Assembly: GCA_023433305.1 (NCBI GenBank) | Contig: JAEZCZ010000115.1 | Location: 1 to 14,900, forward strand | Direction: 5' to 3' | Length of the DNA: 14,900 nucleotides | DNA from: Pseudomonadota bacterium | GTDB taxonomy: Bacteria; Pseudomonadota; Alphaproteobacteria; Sphingomonadales; Sphingomonadaceae | Shown here: positions 1 through 6,764 of the stretch, piece by piece | Layout of the letters: each line of letters begins with the position of its first letter | How positions within the stretch are numbered: position 1 is the stretch's first letter | Translations under genes and position numbers: made by a program | Notes under the pieces: model-generated | Told to the model about the DNA's origin: nothing | What the model saw: only the letters and a program-made list of their open reading frames with translations | The model's database searches: none

Positions 1-343
1 TGCCGGGGCGCAAGTGCTCGGCCATCTCCTTGGCGGCGGCGTAAACGTAGCTGAGGTCGGCGTGCCCGTCGCCGCGGCGCGACGGCGTGCCGACGGCAAT
101 GAACACCGCATCGGCATCGGGCAGCGCACTTGCAAGGTCGAGCGTGAACTCGAGCCGTTCGGCGGCGACGTTGCGCTCGACCAGCTCGTCCAATCCCGGC
201 TCGAAGATCGGAATGCGCCCCTCGCGCAGCGCATCGACCTTCCCGGCATCCTTGTCGACGCAGCACACGTGATGCCCGAAGTCCGAAAAGCACGCTCCCG
301 AGACCAGGCCAACGTAGCCCGTGCCAATCATCACTATGCGCAT
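1..343 (-). CDS. ugd: UDP-glucose 6-dehydrogenase, N-terminal part (cut by window edge)
   Basis: This gene encodes the NAD-binding start of a UDP-glucose/GDP-mannose dehydrogenase family enzyme, which oxidises UDP-glucose to UDP-glucuronate for polysaccharide synthesis in the cytoplasm. Only the first 114 residues are in the window. The protein begins MRIVMIGTGYVGLVSG, so the Rossmann GxGxxG motif is at residues 7-12. It continues with CVDKDAGKVDALREGRIPIFEPGL-type residues and a VFIAVGTPS segment, all characteristic of the family. The ATG at 343-341 is preceded by GGGGAG about 7 bases upstream, which supports this start. The gene lies in the same direction as galU, whose product makes its substrate, about 950 bases away. 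Family assignment is secure; UDP-glucose rather than another nucleotide sugar is inferred from the galU neighbour. Confidence 0.93.
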   Translation of the reverse strand, partial: MRIVMIGTGYVGLVSGACFSDFGHHVCCVDKDAGKVDALREGRIPIFEPGLDELVERNVAAERLEFTLDLASALPDADAVFIAVGTPSRRGDGHADLSYVYAAAKEMAEHLRPG

Positions 344-495
344 ATCTCGCTCCCCAACCTTGCATGGGAGACCCAATGCGTCTGGAGGAAGACTTCAAGG
401 CCCGCGGAAAGCCTGTCCAAAAACGAGATGCCCGGACTCCGTCACAGGAGTTCCACGTCGCCCTGCTCGCCTTGCCTTCGCCGATCGGGGTATCC

Positions 496-516
496 AGCCG
501 ATAATGTTAATCGGCT
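496..516. repeat. Inverted repeat, 7-bp arms, possible weak terminator
   Basis: AGCCGAT at 496-502 pairs with ATCGGCT at 510-516 across a 7-base loop. It lies just past the stop of the doubtful minus-strand frame ending at 528 and upstream of ugd. There is no T run directly after it on the minus strand, so it is only a weak candidate for a terminator and could be an operator. Confidence 0.3.
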
Positions 517-527
517 AGTTGTTGAGT

Positions 528-1025
528 TTACCGGCTGGCCGTTTGCTGGTTCGATCCGAGCTGATTATCGACGTCTTCTCCGAGCACGCTGGATGAGACG
601 AGGTACGCCTCGTAGGCTAACAGGTGCGCGAGAGGCGAACCGAAGAAGAACATTTCCTTCGCTGCCGTTAGAGAAGCGGACGGACCGCTGTCGATAATCT
701 TACGAGGGCCGTGCACCGAGATCACCAAACGAGAGGGACCGACCTCGAGTGGCTTCGAGAGTATGCCCAACGCGGGCGCTCCTTCGAGCGATCGCGTAGT
801 CGGAGATTCAGCAGCGAGAGCTTCTGCGGCGATTGGACTGGCTGGTCGAGGTGCCGTCAGGAAAATCGCGCCGCCGGATGCCGGGTTCTGCTCTCGTTTC
901 TCCTCCAGGGCGGGCTTCGCTCGCGCGAGTGCCCATCCTCCCGTCGGTGCAGGCCAGATAACCATCGAAGTCGGCACGCCGCTCACCTTCTCCAACACCC
1001 CTGGCACCACACCGTGCGGCGGCAT
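528..1025 (-). CDS. Hypothetical protein, 165 residues, doubtful
   Basis: I do not recognise this frame. It is listed because it is the longest minus-strand frame between galU and ugd, runs in the same direction as both, and ends 12 bases before a hairpin (496-516). The translation is rich in Ala, Pro, Ser and Leu, with a more ordinary C-terminal half containing AAKEMFFFGSPLAHLLAYEAY. There is no signal peptide, membrane segment or known motif. Third codon positions are less GC-rich than in the eCIS genes, and there is no good Shine-Dalgarno sequence before the ATG at 1025. It could be a lineage-specific gene, a decayed gene, or a chance frame. Confidence 0.25.
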   Translation of the reverse strand: MPPHGVVPGVLEKVSGVPTSMVIWPAPTGGWALARAKPALEEKREQNPASGGAIFLTAPRPASPIAAEALAAESPTTRSLEGAPALGILSKPLEVGPSRLVISVHGPRKIIDSGPSASLTAAKEMFFFGSPLAHLLAYEAYLVSSSVLGEDVDNQLGSNQQTASR

Positions 1026-1292
1026 CGCTTATTTTCGGTTCTTCACTATGGTAAAGGGCGGCACGCATGGGTGTCCGAGGTCAGCCCACCAACGCGGAGG
1101 TGGACCGCCAGCTGGCGCGGCTCGTCTGGGGACGGTACTGCGTCGTGCGAGCGGGACGCTCATGCGGGTTCCGGGCTGTGCGCTCGTCTTAACGGAATTC
1201 AAGCTCGAAGTTATCATGCCTGTGGCGGCATTTAGCCAACGCAAATTCCATCCCGAAGGGGCCGGCAATTCGTTCGCTGACACTCTAGCCCG

Positions 1293-2168
1293 TCAGCTTG
1301 CCAGCAGGCGATTTGCCATTTCCCGAACCTCAACTCCGATGTCGGACCGTTCAAGTGCCAAGGCCAAGGTAGCTTCGATGAACCCGGCTTTGCTCCCGCA
1401 GTCGAAGCGCCGGCCGGTGAAAGTGAGCGCATTGAAAGGCGCGCGGCCGATCATTTCGACCATCGCATCGGTGAGTTGAATCTCCCCGTTGACGCCGCTC
1501 ACCTGCCTCTCGAGGAGGCCCAAGATCTCGGGTTGCAGAATGTACCGCCCGGAAATGATCTTGTTCGACGGGGCGGCCGCGATCGAGGGTTTCTCCACGA
1601 GCCCCTTCACCTCCGTCAGCACGCCGTCGTCGGCGCCCGGGTCGATGACGCCGTATTTCCATACGTCTTCGTCCGCTACTTCGTGAACCGAGATCAGGTT
1701 ACCGCCGACCTGCTCGTAAGCCTCGACCATTTGCGACATGCAACCCGGGTTACCCACCATGAGTTCGTCCGGAAGCAAAATGGCAAACGGCTCGTCGCCC
1801 ACAATCGCGCGAGCACACCAAATGGCATGGCCAAGGCCGAGCGGAACCTGTTGCCGCACCGTTATGAGATTGCCCGGCGTTATGCGCGTCGGCGCCAGGA
1901 CCGACAAATCATTGCCTCTCTGCCCGATTATCGCTTCCAGCTCGTAGGCAACATCGAAATGCTCCACGAGCGCCGTCTTGCCGCGGCCGGTCACGAAGAT
2001 GATTTCCTCGATACCGGCCTCACGCGCCTCGTCGACGGCATATTGAATCAATGGCCGATCGACGATCGGAAGCAATTCCTTGGGGATCGCTTTCGTCGCC
2101 GGAAGAAAGCGAGTGCCCAGTCCCGCAACAGGGAACACGGCTTTGCGGATCTTCATCCTCTGCATCAT
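1293..2168 (-). CDS. galU: UTP--glucose-1-phosphate uridylyltransferase
   Basis: GalU joins UTP and glucose-1-phosphate to give UDP-glucose and pyrophosphate, supplying UDP-glucose for lipopolysaccharide, exopolysaccharide and, through Ugd, UDP-glucuronate. The 291-residue product has the nucleotide-binding signature GLGTRFLPATK at residues 16-26, followed by KELLPIVDRPLIQYAVDEA and an IIFVTGRGK block. Further on are LGLGHAIWCAR, LLPDEL, GLVEKP, SGRYIL, GEIQLTDAM and CGSKAGF, which are all conserved GalU elements. The length is normal for the family. The start is uncertain among ATG codons at 2168, 2165 and 2156. A longer frame opens with TTG at 2198, but that codon overlaps the candidate -10 element, so an ATG start is preferred. 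It is probably expressed in the same polysaccharide pathway as ugd. Confidence 0.95.
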   Translation of the reverse strand: MMQRMKIRKAVFPVAGLGTRFLPATKAIPKELLPIVDRPLIQYAVDEAREAGIEEIIFVTGRGKTALVEHFDVAYELEAIIGQRGNDLSVLAPTRITPGNLITVRQQVPLGLGHAIWCARAIVGDEPFAILLPDELMVGNPGCMSQMVEAYEQVGGNLISVHEVADEDVWKYGVIDPGADDGVLTEVKGLVEKPSIAAAPSNKIISGRYILQPEILGLLERQVSGVNGEIQLTDAMVEMIGRAPFNALTFTGRRFDCGSKAGFIEATLALALERSDIGVEVREMANRLLAS

Positions 2169-2197
2169 CCCGCTGCGATCACCGACTAGGAAAACCA

Positions 2198-2226
2198 ATG
2201 CAAACGCAAAGATTTATTCGTGTCAA
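2198..2226 (-). promoter_or_regulatory. Candidate sigma-70-type promoter for galU
   Basis: On the minus strand a perfect TTGACA lies at 2226-2221. It is followed 17 bases later by TTGCAT at 2203-2198, a poor -10 element. Transcription would start near 2190, leaving a leader of about 20 bases before the ATG at 2168. Position and spacing fit, but the weak -10 keeps this tentative. Confidence 0.35.
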
Positions 2227-2407
2227 GGTGACCTAGAATGTGAAGTTTAGCGGAGGGTGCCGGGCGCATGACATTTGCCAAGACCAAGGCAACTGGATGC
2301 GAGCAGGGCAAAGCGGCGCCAGTCCCAGGGTCTGTCGACCACTTGGGCCGACGCCCCGATGGCCATGCAATGAATGCCGGCCGGGACCTGCACCGACAGC
2401 CCCACGC

Positions 2408-3178
2408 TCAGACGGTCTCCGCGAGCTCGGACAATTCGATCGATTCGCGCGGAAGCGACAACCCCACTTGACCGTTGCGGACCCAAATCACGTGTCCGGC
2501 GAGGTCGTCAAAGCCTTCGAAGCAGACGGCCAAGCTGCTTCCGATCTCGACCTCGCAGTCGAGTTCAACCTGCAGGCCGCTGGCAGAAAGGTTCAAGAGC
2601 TTTGCGTCTTGCGATCCGACCTGGAGGCGGGAATTGCCGTTCGCAGGCGCTGCATACCGACTTTCCAGTCTATGGTCCGCGACGCGCGAAGTCCGGCGTC
2701 GTATAAGCCCCGACATCTCCGAGCCGTTGGTTTGGGGGTGCTTCCTAGCCAGAATTCGCTGAGCAGGCTCCGCCCAACCAGAGAGAATCTGTTCTTTTCT
2801 TGAAGCGCCAATATCCCGAGCCTGTATTGGCTCTGCGTTTGTTTGCGTGAACGCGTGATCCGGTAACGGCTCCGGAACGTAACTACTGAGCACCGCAGGA
2901 TGAAGCGGGCGCTGGAAGGTTGCACCGGCTCGTCCGTCCGATGTCCACCGAAGTTCTGCCGACAGACTCTCGAGTCCCGGAATCTTCACCCAGATGTCTT
3001 GGTTCGCAAAGAATAGGGCGGCGCCAGCTATCGAACACCCCCCTCGCGACAGACTGGTCAGGGTTACCGACCTATCGCTCCGGCCTCGTTCGCGGACAGC
3101 GACCTGCAAGTCCAAATTGAATCGCGTTTCCGCGCGGCGATCTTCATTGGTCTTCGCGACTACATCCGTCTCGCCCAT
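2408..3178 (-). CDS. Tandem PilZ-domain protein
   Basis: This 256-residue cytoplasmic protein carries two PilZ domains, which bind cyclic-di-GMP in many bacteria and control motility, surface polysaccharide or envelope functions. The N-terminal domain has the RxxxR motif as RAETR (15-19), but its second motif reads SLSRGG (42-47), with Ser in place of the usual Asp/Asn. The C-terminal domain has both motifs intact: RLESR at 170-174 and NLSASG at 196-201. It is therefore likely to be the ligand-binding copy. There is no output domain, signal peptide or membrane segment. The ATG at 3178 has a strong GGGAGG Shine-Dalgarno sequence about 7 bases upstream. The gene sits upstream of galU, so a link to polysaccharide control is possible but only inferred. 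Confidence 0.85.
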   Translation of the reverse strand: MGETDVVAKTNEDRRAETRFNLDLQVAVRERGRSDRSVTLTSLSRGGCSIAGAALFFANQDIWVKIPGLESLSAELRWTSDGRAGATFQRPLHPAVLSSYVPEPLPDHAFTQTNAEPIQARDIGASRKEQILSGWAEPAQRILARKHPQTNGSEMSGLIRRRTSRVADHRLESRYAAPANGNSRLQVGSQDAKLLNLSASGLQVELDCEVEIGSSLAVCFEGFDDLAGHVIWVRNGQVGLSLPRESIELSELAETV

Positions 3179-3482
3179 GCCCGTTCCTCCCTATGCCTGA
3201 AGGAGCGGCAGCAGGAAAACAATCGTGATCGCGATCTTCATGAGAGCCGCCGCCGCTTCAGTTGCCATGGTGTGTCATCAACTGGACAACTGGCAGGAAG
3301 GCAATCAGCCGAACGTTCGTTGTTTCATGTTGGGGTTAATGACCAAGGCAATTTTGAGGGTGTCGCGCGGCCGCTTGGTGGACTGCGACCAGGGCCGCGA
3401 ACAATGGGCAATGGGCGGCCGCGCTACCAATTGCCAGCTATCCGAGTCTGCTCGGGCGGGAATCCCTAGTTAAGCGCCAGTT
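3179..3482. other. Intergenic stretch between the two PilZ genes
   Basis: Apart from the possible small frame at 3191-3268, no gene is seen. The stretch holds a perfect 10-bp inverted repeat, GCGCGGCCGC at 3365-3374 and GCGGCCGCGC at 3415-3424, separated by 40 bases. No T run follows on either strand. The promoter and leader of the tandem PilZ gene should lie here. Confidence 0.45.
3191..3268 (-). CDS. Possible 25-residue hydrophobic small protein
   Basis: A short frame begins with ATG at 3268 and stops with TAG at 3193-3191, 12 bases before the start codon of the tandem PilZ gene. Its N-terminal third is MATEAAAALMK; the rest is hydrophobic (IAITIVFLLPLL), long enough to enter a membrane partly. 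It could be a small membrane peptide or a leader peptide translated ahead of the PilZ gene. There is no strong Shine-Dalgarno sequence before it, and a chance frame is quite possible. Confidence 0.2.
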   Translation of the reverse strand: MATEAAAALMKIAITIVFLLPLLQA

Positions 3483-3818
3483 CTAGTACGAGCCAAAGCC
3501 CTCCGAGCTTCTTTCGGGTTCCAGGGCAGGTGGTACACTCACGAAATGCCGCAGGTGATCCAAGACCACCTCATGGAGCAGCTGATCGAAAACCATGCCG
3601 TGGCTAGCCCCAATTTGCCATTCAACGTTACCGCTAATCGGCGGCACACGCCCTATCTGGATAGCCATCGGCGTCCCAGCGGCAACAACCTCAGGGCTTG
3701 TGAAACGGCAGCCACTTCTTGAAATATTATCGATTGTTACCGGTATGCGTTCCTGAGCTGCCAGGAGGGTCGCTTCGACCCAGACGGCATAACGCGGCGA
3801 ATTAGGGTCACCATTCAT
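3483..3818 (-). CDS. Single PilZ-like domain protein
   Basis: The 111-residue product matches the PilZ fold pattern. It has the motif NISRSG at residues 31-36 (N-x-S-x-x-G), followed by beta strands and a late segment resembling the end of the barrel, GNVEWQIGASHGMVFDQ. The first motif is degenerate: RYAVW at 9-13 keeps the first Arg of RxxxR but not the second, so cyclic-di-GMP binding may be weak or absent. The ATG at 3818 has GGAG about 9-10 bases upstream. It lies in the same direction as the tandem PilZ gene, about 300 bases upstream of it, suggesting local duplication of PilZ genes or a shared regulatory theme. Confidence 0.75.
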   Translation of the reverse strand: MNGDPNSPRYAVWVEATLLAAQERIPVTIDNISRSGCRFTSPEVVAAGTPMAIQIGRVPPISGNVEWQIGASHGMVFDQLLHEVVLDHLRHFVSVPPALEPERSSEGFGSY

Positions 3819-4086
3819 CGAACCGCTCCGCTCATGCCGAGACGCGCTGCGCTCAATGCTTGAATTATCGTATCGTGTGAAATCTTAAGGAAACGTTGCT
3901 TCGCTGAGATGTCCGAGATGGAAACTGCTTGCTCATATCGGCGAGGAAAACACATCGACGCGGCACGCGAGGATAAGCGGAATTTCTGGCACATCACGAA
4001 CCCGATGGGTGGGCTTGCTACTGGTTAGACATTTACCCCGAACCCCCGCAGAACTCCGTCGATCATTTTGTGCAGGTTAGGCATTC

Positions 4087-4115
4087 GAAAACCGCAGAAA
4101 ACCGCAGAAAACCGT
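4087..4115. repeat. Short tandem repeat, 10-bp unit
   Basis: The unit GAAAACCGCA occurs twice in a row (4087-4096 and 4097-4106), followed by a partial third copy, GAAAACCGT (4107-4115). The copies are otherwise perfect. It could be a slippage product or a protein binding array. There are too few copies, with no spacers, for a CRISPR array. Confidence 0.6.
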
Positions 4116-4171
4116 ACTTGTGGAAGTCCAGCTCGGCCTCCACCTTTTTCAGAATTTCGCCTCATGTGGTC

Positions 4172-4197
4172 AAAACTGGTCGGATTCCGACCGTTTT
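4172..4197. terminator. Bidirectional rho-independent terminator
   Basis: GGTCGG at 4178-4183 pairs with CCGACC at 4187-4192 across a 3-base loop. The stem is flanked by AAAAC on the left and GTTTT on the right, so each strand shows a GC stem followed by a T run (TTTT at 4194-4197 on plus; TTTT at 4175-4172 on minus). It lies about 180 bases past the end of the minus-strand gene ending at 4378 and fits as the end of that transcript. The T runs are short, so efficiency is uncertain. Confidence 0.5.
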
Positions 4198-4377
4198 GGA
4201 TGGCGGAGGAAGGGTTCACGAACTGACCATATCTTACTGTAATAGCGTCATTTCCTTTGGGTAAAGGGGCGAAATACCCCTCCGATACCCCAATTCCACT
4301 CGTTGCGCCGACGCGTTTTCGGATTGCGGCACCGGTCTTCGCGGATCAGGCGCGACAGTTCTGCCGAGACCGCACCA

Positions 4378-4977
4378 CTACCGTGCCGAGCGTCCTTCAC
4401 AGGTTCCGCATTCCGTTAATGGGATGGTTATCGGGTTTCGAAACTCCAACTTGCGCGGCAGTCTGAGCTTCTTTAGCGTGATTGGTCCGGTCAGGTCGAT
4501 GTCGCGGAACTTGAGTTCCATGGTGAGCTCGCACTCGCCGCCACCGCAAGCCGTGATCTTCCCGCCCTGGATCGAGATCGAGACGGCGTTGAATCTTCCC
4601 TTCAGGTCGATGTCGAAGCGTAGCCTGGCGATCACCGCGCCTTCGCAACTGATCGTGACGATCGGGTGGAAAGTCCCGGACAATTCGTGTTCGCCCAGCT
4701 TCAGAACCGCGACCCTCTCGGGCGGGTACTGTTCCGGATCCTTGTAGGATTTCAGCTCGCGGGCAAAGGCCCAGCCCTGGAAGAGCCAGTGCACCTTGTC
4801 GGTCTTCGCGGACTGCGAAACCGCGTCCGCGACGCTCGAGCGGAGAAGCGGCCAGGAGAAGCGGGGCAGCTCGCCGCTTTCCGCGTGGACGATTGCATCC
4901 TGGCACTTGTCGATCGCCGCTTCTAGCGTTTCCGGATCGATCAGGGGTTCTTCGAGTTGCAGGTCGATGTCAGCCAT
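4378..4977 (-). CDS. Unrecognised 199-residue protein
   Basis: I do not recognise a family. The N-terminal 80 residues look helical and acidic (MADIDLQLEEPLIDPETLEA...), while the remainder alternates as beta strands with a central glycine-rich CGGGECEL segment (near residue 145). There are four Cys residues but no CxxC metal site, signal peptide or membrane helix, so it is probably cytoplasmic. The gene starts 33 bases after the stop of the Calx-beta gene and runs in the same direction, so the two probably form one operon. Third positions are GC-rich in this frame, which supports coding. Its role may be linked to the Calx-beta protein or to the divergent injection system, but the only basis is position. 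Confidence 0.75.
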   Translation of the reverse strand: MADIDLQLEEPLIDPETLEAAIDKCQDAIVHAESGELPRFSWPLLRSSVADAVSQSAKTDKVHWLFQGWAFARELKSYKDPEQYPPERVAVLKLGEHELSGTFHPIVTISCEGAVIARLRFDIDLKGRFNAVSISIQGGKITACGGGECELTMELKFRDIDLTGPITLKKLRLPRKLEFRNPITIPLTECGTCEGRSAR

Positions 4978-5010
4978 CGGGTGTGGACTCCGGCAGGATG
5001 GGAAGGCTTT

Positions 5011-6207
5011 CTAGGCGCCGGCAGGCCCGATCTCGGTGGTGACGTCGATCGTGATCGAGGGACCATCGGGCGCCAGACTCCCGCCGGTGACCTTGGGCGT
5101 TTCCGGCGTCTCGGTGGTCCAGCCGACCACGGGCATCGCTGCTGGCGGAGCCGGGGATTCCGCCTTATCGGCGGGGCCGTCCTTAACTGCGCCCGGCTTC
5201 GGCTTTCGCGTGCCGAAACCGAAGCCCGCCAATAGGCCGATCGCCGCGGCACCGAGCGCCGCAAGCCAATCCAGGCCAAAATCCGCAAGGATGTCGCCGT
5301 CGCTCGGCTCGTCGGTGCTTTCCCCCGAGGATGTACTCACCGCGGTGCTGTTGAGGATCGTGCCGCGGGCACGCACCATTGGTTCCCCCGGGATGCCGGC
5401 CAAGAGGTGCAGCTGTACGTCTTCACTGCCTTCCGCATGGTCGATCGTCGGAATTGTAAGATATTTCGCGGATTCCCCTGGCTCGAAGGTGAGCGTCAGC
5501 TCATCCGGAGGATCGAAGTCACGACCAGCCACTGCGTCGTCAGGCTCGATCGAGACCTCATAGGTGAACGCGCCGCGCGCAATCCCCCCGCGGTCGATCA
5601 TGGCGAGAAAGCGCAGATCGTCCCCCTCGCGGGCGATCGCGTCGAACAGGGAGACCCGCGGCCTCCTGAGGATCCTGCCTTCGGCGTGGGCCATTATGGC
5701 GCCGGAACTGGCGCCGTCGGGAGGATAACGGAGCAGGACGAAAAGGTGCAGTCGCTCGGAGCGGCCGCCTTCCAGCGTGGTCACTTCCAGGACGCCGCCG
5801 CCCCTGAAATCGCGATCGACGACCGCGGCGTAGTCCCGCGATTCGACCGCAGCCACCCGACCGGCAGGATCGGTTGAAAGCAGATAGTGTACCTCGAACG
5901 GCGAGTCCGGAGGCGGCCGCGGCCGGCCGGCCATCTGAAACGCGAGGACTTCCCCCTCCACGGCAATCTCGTTGCCGATCGACATAGGAGGGCCCGTTGA
6001 AACCGTAATCGTGAACTCGCGCCTAAGCCTATCAAGGTTCAGCTCAGGCGGAGCGGACTGCGCGGTAATGACGCCCAGGGGCGCCTTGTCCGAGGGTTCC
6101 CAGTCGACCGTTGTGAAAGCGGGCAAGACGCTTCTGACGGCATCATACCGGCAACCCACGAAATATGGGAGCGAACTTGCCCATGCGCGAGGTGATGCGA
6201 TCGGCAT
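5011..6207 (-). CDS. Calx-beta domain membrane protein, main part
   Basis: The 398-residue frame has two beta-rich Calx-beta-like repeats. The clearer one, at about residues 187-286, includes the hallmark pattern AGRDFDPPDELTLTFEPGES followed by an acidic EGSEDVQLHL end; a weaker one spans about 85-180. A hydrophobic helix, WLAALGAAAIGLLAGFGFG, lies at 314-332 and is followed by TRKPK and a Pro/Thr-rich tail, as in a C-terminally anchored protein. Calx-beta domains in bacteria are usually extracytoplasmic and bind calcium or mediate adhesion. This frame has no signal peptide and no Shine-Dalgarno sequence before its ATG at 6207. A Tat-like signal peptide is found just upstream in the frame ending at 6143, so the true start is probably there and the gene is frame-disrupted near 6160-6175. 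Confidence 0.7.
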   Translation of the reverse strand: MPIASPRAWASSLPYFVGCRYDAVRSVLPAFTTVDWEPSDKAPLGVITAQSAPPELNLDRLRREFTITVSTGPPMSIGNEIAVEGEVLAFQMAGRPRPPPDSPFEVHYLLSTDPAGRVAAVESRDYAAVVDRDFRGGGVLEVTTLEGGRSERLHLFVLLRYPPDGASSGAIMAHAEGRILRRPRVSLFDAIAREGDDLRFLAMIDRGGIARGAFTYEVSIEPDDAVAGRDFDPPDELTLTFEPGESAKYLTIPTIDHAEGSEDVQLHLLAGIPGEPMVRARGTILNSTAVSTSSGESTDEPSDGDILADFGLDWLAALGAAAIGLLAGFGFGTRKPKPGAVKDGPADKAESPAPPAAMPVVGWTTETPETPKVTGGSLAPDGPSITIDVTTEIGPAGA

Positions 6208-6346
6208 TGCAGTCGAGCCGCAGCCGGGCGAAGTCCCGTGCTGCGACGGTCCTTGCGAGTTCCGATGCCAAGGCGGCCGCGACCGGAACCGTCCCGGTCA
6301 TGAGTGGGCCCAGCGCGACCAATTGCAGCAACTCCCGTCGCAACAT
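6143..6346 (-). CDS. Signal-peptide segment of the Calx-beta gene, in another frame
   Basis: This 67-residue frame begins MLRRELLQLVALGPLMTG, a twin-arginine-like sequence (RRELLQ) followed by a hydrophobic stretch and a likely AALA cleavage region. That is a Tat or Sec export signal. The ATG at 6346 has AAAGG upstream, at somewhat long spacing (about 11 bases). Third codon positions are GC-rich up to about 6170, after which the good pattern passes to the other frame. Removing one base from the CCC run (bases 6167-6169) would join the two into one exported protein of about 445 residues, reading GKFAPYFVGCRYDAV across the joint. It may therefore be the 5' end of a gene broken by mutation or sequencing error. 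A programmed +1 shift, or a genuinely separate short gene, is less likely. Confidence 0.5.
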   Translation of the reverse strand: MLRRELLQLVALGPLMTGTVPVAAALASELARTVAARDFARLRLDCNADRITSRMGKFAPIFRGLPV

Positions 6347-6764
6347 TTGGAAATACCGCCTTTCAAAGAACAGTATAGCTCAGCTTGACTATCCCGCAAA
6401 CCCGTTAGAGACGCTTTCCATCGATGGCGTCAGAGCACCGATCAGTTTTAAGATAATTCCCTTAATGTATAAGGAGTTATATTTCGGCTCGGCGCAATAG
6501 GCGACGCGACCTGATCTGCCGAAAGATCTGGGTCTTAACCATTTCCACAAACACAAGATTAACCTTTGGGATTTCTTAATGAGTTTCGACGTAACGTTGC
6601 ATTTTCACGGCGAGGCGAGCGTGGTTCGGACCGCGGCTGGTGGTAGAGTCAGGCACTGACGGCGAGTCGAATACCAGAACCTCAGGGCGCCCAGACGCGC
6701 TCGAAAACACTCCGGGTCCAATTGAAGCAAGCGAGCAGTGTCCCAGAGACGGGGAGGGACGGGC
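6347..6764. promoter_or_regulatory. Divergent intergenic region between the Calx-beta gene and the sigma-54 activator
   Basis: This stretch of about 420 bases is markedly AT-rich between 6440 and 6600, unlike its flanks, and must hold the promoters of both divergent genes. A TTGACT lies at about 6385 on the plus strand, but no convincing -10 follows. No GG-N10-GC sigma-54 element was found here, so the activator itself is probably read by a different sigma factor. No RNA gene was recognised. Confidence 0.45.

Larger units (their letters stand above)
344..1292. other. Stretch between ugd and galU with no recognisable gene
   Basis: About 950 bases separate the two sugar-nucleotide genes. Open frames exist on both strands, but none has a recognisable domain and several overlap each other. 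The best candidate is the minus-strand frame at 528-1025, listed separately. An inverted repeat AGCCGAT/ATCGGCT lies at 496-516. No RNA gene, insertion sequence or transposase fragment was recognised. The ugd leader and promoter must lie in the left part, but no clear -35/-10 pair stands out. Confidence 0.5.
3819..4377. other. Gene-poor, AT-richer stretch
   Basis: No convincing protein gene is seen. Small frames of about 60 residues exist on both strands but lack ribosome sites and recognisable domains. The stretch contains a tandem repeat (4087-4115) and a terminator-like hairpin (4172-4197). A smaller hairpin, AGGGG/CCCCT, lies at 4265-4281. Base composition is clearly less GC-rich than in the flanking genes. 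This could be a breakpoint between the housekeeping segment and the eCIS locus, but no integrase, tRNA or matching att repeat was found. Confidence 0.5.

Noticed and set aside
14..697. Plus-strand frame of 227 residues
   Set aside because: Its first half is antisense to the clear ugd start, and the rest has no recognisable content.
2169..2198. TTG start extending galU by 10 residues
   Set aside because: It overlaps the candidate -10 element, and GalU homologues start close to the MKIRKAVFPVAG segment.
2247..2486. Minus-strand frame of 79 residues downstream of the tandem PilZ gene
   Set aside because: It overlaps the end of the PilZ gene in another frame and shows no domain or ribosome site.
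3815..3997. Minus-strand frame of 60 residues overlapping the PilZ-like start by ATGA
   Set aside because: The ATGA overlap is suggestive, but there is no ribosome site, third positions are not GC-rich, and no family is seen.
4087..4115. CRISPR-like repeat
   Set aside because: Repeats are only 10 bp, adjoining without spacers, and number under three.
4025..4219. Minus-strand frame of 64 residues across the tandem repeat
   Set aside because: It reads through the terminator hairpin and repeat, has no ribosome site, and resembles no known protein.
6738..6764. GTG start of the activator
   Set aside because: The ATG at 6765 has a near-ideal Shine-Dalgarno sequence 6 bases upstream, whereas the GTG lies before it.
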